Part shown: piece by piece, positions 55,322-64,000 of the stretch
Layout: every line of letters starts with the position of its first letter
How positions within the stretch are numbered: position 1 is the stretch's first letter
From: Aquilaria yunnanensis
Taxonomy: Eukaryota > Streptophyta > Magnoliopsida > Malvales > Thymelaeaceae
Length of the DNA: 64,000 nt
Assembly (NCBI GenBank): GCA_039654915.1
Contig: CM077594.1
Coordinates: forward strand, 11,808,001-11,872,000
Direction of reading: 5' to 3'
Program-made: the position numbers and the translations under genes
Notes under the pieces: generated by a model
The model's database searches: none
Seen by the model: the letters and a program-made list of their open reading frames with translations, nothing else
What the model was told of the DNA's origin: nothing

Positions 55322-56980
55322 ATGGCAACCACTAGTATGCATCTTGATTGGCAAAATCCTTCTAGGCCACCCTTGTTTGCCTCCACAAACTTTAATTGGT
55401 GGAAAACTAGAATGGAAATTCATATCCAAGCTATTGATCATGCTCTTTGGAGGATCATTAAGGATGGTCCTAGGCTACCTATAAAAATGGTTGATGGAAA
55501 CCAAGTGCCAAAAGATCGAACGGAATATGAACCGGAGGATGATCTCATGTGCACTATGAATGCAAGGGCAATGAATATCATATATTGTGCACTAACCCCC
55601 GATGTATTTAATTTGGTTTCTTCTTGTGGAAATGCAAGGGATATATGGAACAAGCTATTGGTGACTTATGAAGGAACCACACAAGTGAAGGATACCAAGA
55701 TGCACATGCTTGTGAGGGCATATGAGTTGTTCACCATGGAGCCAAATGAAAGCATTCAAGAAATGTTTAGAAGATTCAATGAGATCCTCACACCACTCAA
55801 ATTGCTTGGGAAGGAGTATACAAACGAGGAGTTGGTGAGGAAGATCTTGTGGAGCTTACCTCCATCATGGAAGAGTATAGTTGAAGCTATCAATGAAGGA
55901 GGAAACATTAAAACAATGCATGTGGATGAGCTCTTTGGGAAGTTGTTGACCTATGAGATGAAGGAACAAGTTGAGGAAAGATACATTAAGAAGAACAAGT
56001 TAGTGGCTTTGAAGATTCAGGAGGACCACACATCATCAGGTGAAGATGGAGAAATTGATGCGGCCCTCTTGGCAAGAAAATTTAGTAAGATGTTCAAGAA
56101 GTCAAGAAGCAAAAATTTCAAAAAGGAGAAGTATGAAAAGAGTAAAGGAGAGCATTATAAAAAGAGGGATGAAGTTATTTGCTGCAATTGCAAGGAGCCC
56201 AGACATCTTCAATTCGATTGTCCATTGAAGAAGAAGAAGAAACCAAACAAGTACAAGAAATTCTCCAAGAAAAATAGTGGAAAAGCTATGGCGGCTTGGA
56301 GTGCAAGTGACTCATCTTCAAGTGAAGGTTCATCTTCATCCAATAGCTCAAGTGATCAAGCAAATCTTTGCTTATTGATAGATAATGGTGTAGCCTCCTC
56401 ATCAAGCCAAAGTCACTCCAACCTATGTCTCATGGCAAAGGAGGAAGATGAGGTAAACAACTACTCAAGTGATTCATCTAGCTCATACATATCTATAGGT
56501 AGTGAGCATTTAGAGTTGCAAAATGCTTTTAATGCTCTTTACAAGGACTCTCAAAAGCTTGCTAGACATGTAAGTGAATTCAATGCCTTGAATGCTTCCT
56601 TGACCAAAGAAAGAGATGAGCTAAAAAAGGAGAACTTTGATCTCACACAATCTTTATCTAGATTTGTCAAGGGAAAAGAAAAATTAGACTTGTTACTTGG
56701 AGCACAAAAAGGTGTTTATGATAAGGCCGGAATAGGCTACAATCCTTTAGTTAAAGAAAAGAAATTTAGGAATAGATTCATTGGTGCATCATCTACTATG
56801 TATAGCCCATTCACAACTTGTCATGCTTGTGGTAGAAAGGGTCATTATGCATATGATTGCATAACTAATAAACCAAATGCACAAATTGGCTATAAGATGA
56901 TTTGGGTTCCTAAGGGAACCAAGGTTGTGGCTAACATTGAAGGACCCAAGAAAATTTGGGTACCAAAATCCAACAAGTGA
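55322..56980 (+). CDS. Copia Gag polyprotein, intact
   Basis: 552 aa from the first ATG after the primer site (MATTSMHLDWQNPSRPPLF). The N-terminal half is a UBN2-type copia capsid (LWSLPPSWKSIVEAINE). Two CX2CX4HX4C zinc knuckles follow, C287-C300 (CNCKEPRHLQFDC, with Arg in place of the usual Gly) and C500-C513 (CHACGRKGHYAYDC), separated by a Ser-rich stretch and a coiled-coil. Gag forms the cytoplasmic particle and packages element RNA. The frame is open throughout; pol follows in another frame after a stop. Confidence 0.9.
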   Translation: MATTSMHLDWQNPSRPPLFASTNFNWWKTRMEIHIQAIDHALWRIIKDGPRLPIKMVDGNQVPKDRTEYEPEDDLMCTMNARAMNIIYCALTPDVFNLVSSCGNARDIWNKLLVTYEGTTQVKDTKMHMLVRAYELFTMEPNESIQEMFRRFNEILTPLKLLGKEYTNEELVRKILWSLPPSWKSIVEAINEGGNIKTMHVDELFGKLLTYEMKEQVEERYIKKNKLVALKIQEDHTSSGEDGEIDAALLARKFSKMFKKSRSKNFKKEKYEKSKGEHYKKRDEVICCNCKEPRHLQFDCPLKKKKKPNKYKKFSKKNSGKAMAAWSASDSSSSEGSSSSNSSSDQANLCLLIDNGVASSSSQSHSNLCLMAKEEDEVNNYSSDSSSSYISIGSEHLELQNAFNALYKDSQKLARHVSEFNALNASLTKERDELKKENFDLTQSLSRFVKGKEKLDLLLGAQKGVYDKAGIGYNPLVKEKKFRNRFIGASSTMYSPFTTCHACGRKGHYAYDCITNKPNAQIGYKMIWVPKGTKVVANIEGPKKIWVPKSNK

Positions 56981-57000
56981 TTGTTTATTTGTAGAAGGCA

Positions 57001-60000
57001 AGAAAAGAGACTTGGTACTTGGATAGTGGATGCTTAATACATATGACCAATGAAAAGTCTCATTTCATAAGCCTCAAGCAAAAAGAAGGAGGAACCGTCT
57101 CATTTGGAGATAATAGCAAAGGTACCATCATTAGTATAGGTAGAATTGGTAAAGAAAACTCCTCCTCAATTGACAATGTGTTGCTTATTGATGGATTGAA
57201 GCATAACTTGCTTAGTATTAGTCAATTGTGTGATAAAGGTTATAGAGTTATATTTGAAGCTCTTGCATGTCAAGTAATTGATATTGTTTCCAATCAAACT
57301 AAGTTCATTGGTAGAAGACAAGGAAATGTTTATGTGATTGATTTGAATGACTTGTCTTCCTTTAATGTGAAATGTCTAAAGGCCACAAACAAAGATGGTA
57401 GTTGGTTATGGCATAGAAGACTTGGTCATGCTAGTATGCACACAATTTCAAAGCTAATAAAAAGTGATTTGGTTAGAGGCTTGCCTAAAATGAAGTTTGA
57501 AAAAGACAAAGTGTGTGATGCTTGCATGAAGGGAAAGCAAACAAAGGTTTCCTTTAAATCAAAAAATTGTATTTCAACTTCTAGGCCTCTTCAACTTCTT
57601 CATATGGACTTGTTTAGACCTATTAGAACTAGGAGTTTGGGTGGAAAGCAATATTGTTTTGTAATTGTTGATGACTATTCTAAATTCACTTGGGTATTTT
57701 TTTTTTTTTTTTTGCTCATAAAAGTGACACTTGTGGTGTATTCATTCCATTTGCTCATAGGGTTCAAAAAGAGAAAGGATCATGCATTAGCTCAATTCAT
57801 AGTGATTGTGGTAAAGAATTCATTAATCATGACATGATTTCATTTTGTGAATCTAGTGGCATTTCTCATAATTTTTCTGCCCCTAGAACTCTTCAACAAA
57901 ATGGCGTTGTGGAAAGAAAGAATAGAACTCTTGAGGAGATGGCTAGAACTATGTTATGTGAAAGTAGTCTACCAAGGTATTTTTTGGCCAAAGCAACAAA
58001 TACGGCATGTTACATTCGTAATAGAGCTTTGATTAGACCCATTCTTAATAAAACTCCATATGAGCTTTGGAAAGGTAAGAAGCCAAACATTTCATACTTT
58101 CATGCATTTGGATGCAAGTTTTTTTTCTTGAACAATGGAAAAGATAATCTTGGAAAGTTTGATGCAAAGAGTGATGAAGCAATATTTGTTGGGTACTCTA
58201 GTAAAAGCAAAGCATTTAGAGTCTTTAATAAAAGAACTCTTGTGATTGAAGAATCCATTCATGTTGTATTTGATGAGACTAACAATGCTACTAGAAAAGA
58301 GTGTTGTAGTGATGATGATGTTGTAGATGATGCTCATCAAAAGGAAACCAATCACAATGAGAAGAAAGTCTCTCATGCTCCATCAAAAGATGACAACTTT
58401 GAAGGAGATGAGCCTAATGATGCACTAGAGCATACACAAAGTCAAGAGCCTTTGCATGACAATCAAGATCAATCTAAGGAACAATCCCTACAACAAGAGG
58501 AGCACTCTCATCAAGGATTGCCTAGTGAATAGAAGTTCAAGCACAAATCTAGTCATCCAAGAGATCTCATAATAGGTGATGCTTCAAGATGTATTGTGAC
58601 TAGATCTTCCTTGAAAAACTTATGTAGTTACTATGCCTTCTTGTCTCAAATAGAACCTAAAACCATTGATGAAGCCCTTGGAGATGAAAATTGGATTTTG
58701 GCTATGCAAGAGGAACTAAACCAATTTCATAGGAATAAGGTTTGGGAACTAATGCCTAAGCCAAAAGACCATTCCATTATAGGGACGAAATGGGTTTTTA
58801 GAAACAAGCTTGATGAAAATGGTGTTATCACTAGAAATAAGGCAAGGCTAATTGCAAAGGGTTATAGTCAAGAAGAGGGTATTGATTTTGATGAGACCTT
58901 TGCACCCGTTGCAAGGTTAGAAGCTATAAGATTGCTTTGTGCCTTTGCTTGTTATATGGAGATTAAGGTATTTCAAATGGATGTGAAAAGTGCCTTTTTA
59001 AATGTTTTATCAAAGAAGAGGTTTATGTTTCACAACCCCCCGGTTTTGAAGATCCAAATTTTCCAAACCATATTTTCAAATTAAAGAAGGCCTTGTATGG
59101 TTTAAAGCAAGCTCCTAGAGCTTGGTATGATAGGTTGAATAAATTTTTGATTGATCAAGGTTTTGCTAGAGGTACGGTTGATACTACTTTTTTTATTAAG
59201 CATTTTAAGGATAATATGTTAATTGTGCAAATTTATGTCGATGATATCATATTTGGTGCTACTAATGAGTCTTTATGTGAAGAGTTTTCTAAGTTAATGC
59301 AAGGTGAATTTGAGATGAGCATAATGGGTGAGCTTACTTTCTTCCTTGGACTTCAAATCAAACAATCAAAGGAAGGTATTTTCATCAATCAAGCTAAGTA
59401 CACAAGAGAGCTACTCAAAAGGTTTGGCTACTCTAATGCAAAGCCTAGTGTCATTCCAATGAGTGTCATAACTAAGCTTGATGAGGATGAAAATGGTAAG
59501 CCTATTGACCAAAAACTCTATAGAAGCATGATAGGTTCTTTGCTTTATTTGACCGCTAGTAGACCGGATATATTGTTTAGTGTTTGCTTATGTGCTCAGT
59601 TTCAATCATGTCTTAAGGAATCACATTTGAAAGTGGTAAAATGGATTTTTAGATATTTGGTTGATACACCCAACCTAGGATTATGGTACTCTAGAGACAC
59701 TAGTTTTAATCTTTTAGGATATTCCAATGCTGACTATGCTGGAAGTAAAGTGGATAGAAAATCAACTAGTGGCTCTTGTCAATTTCTTAGGTGTTGCCTT
59801 ATATCATGGTTTTCAAGGAAACAAACTTCAGTGGCTTTATCCACCGCGGAGGCCGAATATATCGCAGCCGGGAGTTGTGTAGCTCAAATATTGTGGATGA
59901 ACCAACAATTGAAAGATTATGGGTTTAGCTTTAAAAAGACACCCATTAAATGTGACAATACAAGTGCTATAAGTCTAGCTAAAAATCCGGTTTTCCACTT

Positions 60001-60178
60001 TAGAGCAAAGCATATAGAAGTTAGGCATCATTTTATTAGAGATCATGTGCATGATGGTGATATTGTTCTTGAATTTATTGATACTCAACATCAATTGGCT
60101 GACATTTTTACTAAACCCTTGTGTGAAGAAAGGTTTGCATTTATTAGAAGGGAATTAGGAATGAGTAACCCAAGGTAA
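57001..60178 (+). pseudogene. Copia Pol (protease-integrase-RT-RNase H), broken
   Basis: Protease motif WYLDSGC at 57013-57033. GAG-pre-integrase and integrase zinc site HRRLGHA...CDACMKGKQ, then the integrase core (HMDLF, VDDYS, HSDCGKEF, NGVVERKNRT). Reverse transcriptase with [20 protein letters not shown] and catalytic YVDD at 59234-59245. RNase H with STAEAEYIAAG and the terminal ADIFTKPL. Lesions: frame change after gag, a run of 17 T at 57697-57713 that shifts frame in the integrase core, an in-frame TAG at 58530, and a pair of frame changes near 59005 and 59080 in RT. Domain order is copia. Confidence 0.93.
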
Positions 60179-61081
60179 CTTATCTTCTTCCAAAGAGAAT
60201 GAAATTATATTGTCATGAAAAGTTCAATTTCATGCTTTTATAATTCACATATTCACATATTGAAGTGTGCCATTTGTTGTTTCTCGCCCCACTGTTACTT
60301 GTTTTGGACTTAAGAGTGTTTCTCACACGTTTTCTTAATGTTCGAATCTGTCCTTTAAATTCACTCAGGCTAAAATTTTTCATTCAGGCGTTTTCATCAT
60401 TTAGTCTCTAGGTTTTTGCTCCCAGGATTTCTGTCTATTAATTTCACTTGGGTTAAAATTTTTCATTTGAGTTCTATCAAAGTTTTGCTTCCAGGTTTTT
60501 GCTCCCAGGAATTTTGTCTGTTAATTTCACTCGGGTTAAAATTTTTCATTCGAGTGCTGTCAAAGTTTTGCTTCCAGATTTTTGCTCCCAGGATTTCTGT
60601 CTGTTAATTTCACTCGGGTTAAAATTTTTCATTTTGAGTGCTGTCAAAGTTTTTCTTTCAGGTTTTTGTTCCCAGTTTTTTTGTCTATTCGTTTAACCTG
60701 GGTGTTTATTTTTCATTTGAGTGATTTAAAACAAAAAAAAATGTTTGTGTGTGTAAAAAAGAAAATGTCACGTGACATACACTTTTCATTTCTTTTTTTG
60801 CCTGGTTCAACTTTGATCCTAGTCGAGCCTTTCGTTTCCTCTCCCCTGTTCCTTCCCCCCTGGTTTCGTTCCCTCCCTCCCCTTCGTAAAACTCTTCATT
60901 CTCCGCCTTCCCAACCCCTCATCTCTCTCTCTCCCTCGCCGCCGGCACCGTCTTCCTCCGTTCCCCTTGTGCCTCATCTCCAGCGCCCCTCTGCCACACC
61001 AAAACCCTAGCCTCCACATTCCTAGTCGTCCACCGTCATTCACTCCGCGCTTGTCCTCTGTGATTCTCTGTCCTATCTTCC
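60179..61081 (+). other. Non-coding spacer with tandem repeats, downstream of pol
   Basis: Contains the 83-bp tandem array (60380-60725) and then a C/T-rich stretch (60830-61070), with no gene before the envelope-like frame. Confidence 0.7.
60380..60725. repeat. 83-bp tandem repeat, about four copies
   Basis: Units carry 'ttttgctcccagga', 'ttaatttcactcgggttaaa' and 'tttttcattcgagtgctgtc'. Starts near 60416, 60499 and 60582 show the 83-bp period. The CATTCGAGTG core is the same as in the LTR palindromes. Confidence 0.85.
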
Positions 61082-62507
61082 ATGGGGCCACGAACTCGCG
61101 GCGGAGGTGTACCCAAATGCGGCCGTGACACGGCGGCCAGAGGGGGCCCTGCTCGAAAGAGCCTGAAGGCTAGTGCCAAGCGCACCACACTTTCAGCAGC
61201 TCCATCGCCGCCTTCTCCAACACGCTCCTCCTCCTCTGCACCGAAATCGAGGTAATGGCCACCCCTCCTATGACTGTGGCTCCTGTTACTGATGCATTTC
61301 AGACATTTAGGAAATTATGCAAGAACCGTATTGTCTCTGTTGATGAATTAAGGCACGCAAAGTTTGCTAAAGTGGCTCTGTGGGTTGAGTTTTTCAAGCT
61401 AGGATCGTTCATTAGTTAGAAACCTAGAGGTTCCGAGGGTCAGATTAATGAGTTTTACAGAAATTTAATGGTAGATGACCAATCTCTTATTCTCATGAGC
61501 TTCGTAGATGGTATTCGCATCAGTGCCTCTAAGGATTCTCTCTCTGCTTTAATTAGTGCTAAATCAGATACTAAGAAAACTTTCAAAGTTGAACATAAGC
61601 ACATTTTGGCCCGATTCTTTCCGGGGTTGGCTAAGGTCTGTTCGCAGTTGCCTCATCGAGCCTCTCTTAGTTTGCTCGAGTCTCACTATTGGGTTTTGCA
61701 TTTCATTATTGCCCATATTCTGGTACATAGGAAGGGGGCCAATAATGTCAGAGTTATCAAGATGCCTGCCTCATGTATAAGATCTCTAAGCAGAACAATG
61801 TGGATTTTGCTGCTCGGATCGTGTCCCAAATGAAAAAGGCAGCTACCACTAAGGCCACTCCTTTGCCCTATCTCACCCTCATCACTTGGCTTCTTGAAGC
61901 CCATGGGGTAGCTTGCACCTCGGCAGAAATTCCATTGGACAGTCGTGCTTCTCTGATTGATCCTACCAATTTGAAATTGGGCGGTCTCAAGTTTGATGAG
62001 GGAGTTGGCTGGACTAGAGATAAGACTACTTATCAGAAGTGTCTTCGGAGAACATTACGAGAGGTTAACAGAAAGCGTGGGGTTGCAGAGCCCCCTGTGG
62101 ACAGTGATGCGAGTACTGATGAGGCTGCCGCACATAAGCCTACTGAGTTGGAGCTGCTTGCTCATGAGTTAACCAAAGCCAATGCACGTCTTGATTCCTT
62201 GGAAAAATCTCAAGCTGACATGTTTGTCAAACTTGGCAAACTGGATGATATCCACTCCCTACTTCTCCAATTAGTTTCTCATCAAGGCCAAGGGTCTGAG
62301 CCTCCCACTGATGCCACTCCAGCTTCTCCCGGGGCTACCACTGCTGTTGATCCACCTCCTGAGGCTCCTAAAGCCCCTACAGCTGCTGCTCCTGTTGATC
62401 CACCTCCTGAAGCTCCTGCAGCTGCTGCCTCTATTATTCCCCCACCTAGCCCCTGCCTTGCTATCATTCCCCTTCCGTCAAGACCCTTCTTTCCCTTCCC
62501 CTATTAG
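61082..62507 (+). pseudogene. Sirevirus-type envelope-like / putative plant transposon protein ORF, degenerate
   Basis: Downstream of pol, in the position of the extra ORF of Sireviruses. Frames 61082-61255 (Arg/Ser/Pro-rich start), 61255-61833 (with a TAG near 61419) and 61773-62507 overlap and give one protein once disrupted by at least two frame changes. The middle part (LPYLTLITWLLEAHGV) resembles the plant 'putative transposon protein' domain. Residues after it (ELELLAHELTKANARLDSLE) form a coiled coil, and the end is Pro/Ala-rich. No convincing signal peptide or transmembrane helix. The role of this protein is unknown even in intact relatives. Confidence 0.7.
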
Positions 62508-63080
62508 TTTTCTTTAGGCTCAAGCTTTCATAGCTTGTTCTAGTTATGGCACAAACAACGTTTTTTCTCTTCTAGTTAGCCTTGGGTTGCTCATCTATTA
62601 CTCTGGTTTTTTTTGTTCTTGTGGATTGGTTCCACATGACTGTTATGCCTTGCTATGGACGTATTTATGCTTATGAGACTATTATGATTTTTTTTTATGC
62701 TCTTTGTTTACTTAACGCCTGTGCTTACCTGTTCTTAATTCTTTTTTATTATGACAAAACGGGGGAGAAAATTAGTGGCTCATTAGCTTAATGTTGTTAT
62801 TGATTATTTGCTTTTATTGATTCAAGATTATATATGCAAGAAGTGAGGGGGAGTAGTATTGTTATGATGAAGTAAGGGGAAGCATGCATAGTTTAAACAA
62901 TTGTGGAAGTGTTTGGCATTATATCTACTTAGTATTGATTTTTTAGTGAATATAATATGGCTGGTCTACATCCTTGAACAAGGAGTTTTGTTCATTTTTT
63001 AGGGGAGACTATGTCAATTTTTTTTTTAAAACTATTATTCTTAATCATTTCCAATGTTTTCTCAAAAGTTTTGTCATCAT
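62508..63080 (+). other. 3' non-coding region before the 3' LTR
   Basis: T-rich sequence with several purine runs (GGGGGAGAAAA at 62760, GTGAGGGGGAG at 62843, AAGGGGAAG near 62875) resembling the multiple polypurine tracts described for Sireviruses. No gene. Confidence 0.6.
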
Positions 63081-63095
63081 AAAAAAGGGAGAGAT
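63081..63095 (+). other. Polypurine tract of copia element
   Basis: AAAAAAGGGAGAGAT immediately before the 3' LTR start; the minus-strand relative has AAAAAAGAGGAGAT in the same place. Confidence 0.9.
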
Positions 63096-64000
63096 TGTTG
63101 GATTTGTTCCTCTCATGACTTATGTTCATTTAATTTTGATGATAACAAAACACATTTGTTTTTGTGTTTCAAGGATTTATTTAAAGATTTACATCTTGGT
63201 TAGTCATTCATAAAGTCTTGATCCTTGCTAGAAAAAATGTTTTCTCAAGTACATATCAAGCATTTTTAGTGATTCAAGCATTACTTGTGAATGAAGAAAT
63301 CTCCTTGGCAAAAACCTTTTAAAGTTTGGATGTCTGGAAGCAAGAAAATCCTGGAACTGCGTTTTCATTCGAGTGAAATGTTTTCAACTGAGTGAAACTG
63401 GAGTCAGTTTTCGCACCCGAGAGAATTTTATCGAGTGAAACTAGAGTCAGTTTTCGAACCCGATAGCATTTTATTTCTGGACAAGAAAATCATTCGAATG
63501 AAAAATTTTCAACCGGGTGAAACTTTGATTCCAGACCTGCGCGCGAGTTTCTGGTTCGAAAAATCTTTGAAAAATAAATATAAATTCATGCCACGTCAAA
63601 TTTACACGTGTATAAAGTGCTGACAGCTCATTAATTACAATTATAGCCGTTGGAAGTCAAACGTTGACTTTCGTTATCAGACAGAACTTTCAATTGAGTG
63701 AAAATATTTCACCCGAGTGAAACTGGCGACAGACGTGAATTTCTGTCAAATTGACAGCAACGTTCACCAGATTTCAAGGGGCCTTTTTCTGATCATTCCA
63801 ACGGTCTTCAACGTCTCTTGGGCATCCATTGGAGTATTAAAACATCAAGAATCATCAAGGAAAACTCTCTTGGCAACTAAGAAAGAAAATCTACCATCTA
63901 GAGCTCAAATTTGTTACTTTGCCAAGAACTTGTTCTTTCATTTGCTCATTTAGCCTTAAGAGGTTCTATTGTTCTTACACCTTGTAACCACGAGATTATT
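63096..64000 (+). repeat. 3' LTR of copia element, truncated by window end
   Basis: Matches 53718-54745. The first 270 bases are identical by eye. It lacks 121 bp of the palindrome array (only the first and last palindromes remain, 63365 and 63490). About 640 bp should lie beyond the window. Confidence 0.93.

Larger units (their letters stand above)
53718..64000 (+). mobile_element. Sirevirus-like Ty1-copia retrotransposon (3' LTR cut by window end)
   Basis: 5' LTR (53718-55258), tRNA-Met-type primer site, open gag, broken pol in copia order (protease, integrase, RT, RNase H), a 2.9-kb 3' region with an envelope-like ORF, polypurine tract and 3' LTR from 63096. The LTR starts are 9,378 bp apart. 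The LTRs look nearly identical apart from a 121-bp gap, so insertion is recent, yet pol has at least four disabling lesions. It inserted into copy B; the left flank CCAAA should recur after the 3' LTR as the target-site duplication. Confidence 0.93.

Noticed and set aside
57019..57021. Start codon for a separate pol ORF at TTG 57019
   Set aside because: This codon lies inside the protease motif WYLDSG; pol in this family is not started here but made with gag.

Overview
This window is nuclear DNA of a flowering plant, most likely a eudicot or magnoliid rather than a grass. It holds a single-exon CC-NB-LRR resistance gene, plant-type Ty1-copia and Ty3-gypsy elements primed by tRNA-Met and tRNA-Asp, a hAT element and TTTAGGG-type telomere-like repeats. 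There are no tRNA, rRNA, CRISPR or bacterial features. All gene models here come from reading the sequence by eye; no search or alignment program was run.

Region 1 (1-12.5 kb) is an unusual AT-rich block. It is dominated by a degenerate short motif, roughly ATCRCTTTTTTA, scattered in long arrays. Inside it sits an intact 11-exon minus-strand gene (3187-7036) encoding a protein of about 904 aa. The protein has an N-terminal plant-mobile/DUF1985-like domain and a C-terminal Ulp1 (C48) cysteine protease with all four catalytic residues. The same block holds an isolated minus-strand first exon (1799-1951), a KpnI-site minisatellite with a 152-bp higher-order period (8.9-10.1 kb) and an interstitial telomere-like tract (10.26-10.72 kb). 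The layout recalls Ulp1-carrying Mutator-like elements (Kaonashi, VANDAL), whose own proteins act on short motifs repeated in their non-coding DNA. No transposase is visible in the window.

Region 2 (12.5-18.6 kb) holds the one clear host gene, an RGA-type CC-NB-LRR gene (12841-16125), followed by ordinary intergenic DNA with homopolymers and microsatellites. A deleted copy of this gene's 5' end lies at 24.74-25.14 kb.

Region 3 (18.6-64 kb) is a nest of transposable elements. A locus of about 4-5 kb, probably Ty3 LTR material, is present twice: copy A at 19.76-24.49 kb and copy B at 29.78-53.72 kb. Copy B is split by a 19-kb Athila-like gypsy element (31.12-50.37 kb). That element is itself split by a second, rearranged gypsy element with tandem LTRs (34.44-45.29 kb). 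Comparing A and B gives empty sites for a 404-bp hAT element and a MITE-like insertion. Between A and B lies a minus-strand copia remnant with gag only (25.14-29.77 kb). At 53,718 a young but coding-defective Sirevirus-like copia element, with an envelope-like ORF, inserted into the end of copy B; its 3' LTR runs off the window.

The order of insertion can be read directly. The A/B duplication is oldest. The outer gypsy element then entered B, and the inner gypsy material entered the outer element. The right-hand copia element, with nearly identical LTRs, is the most recent large insertion.
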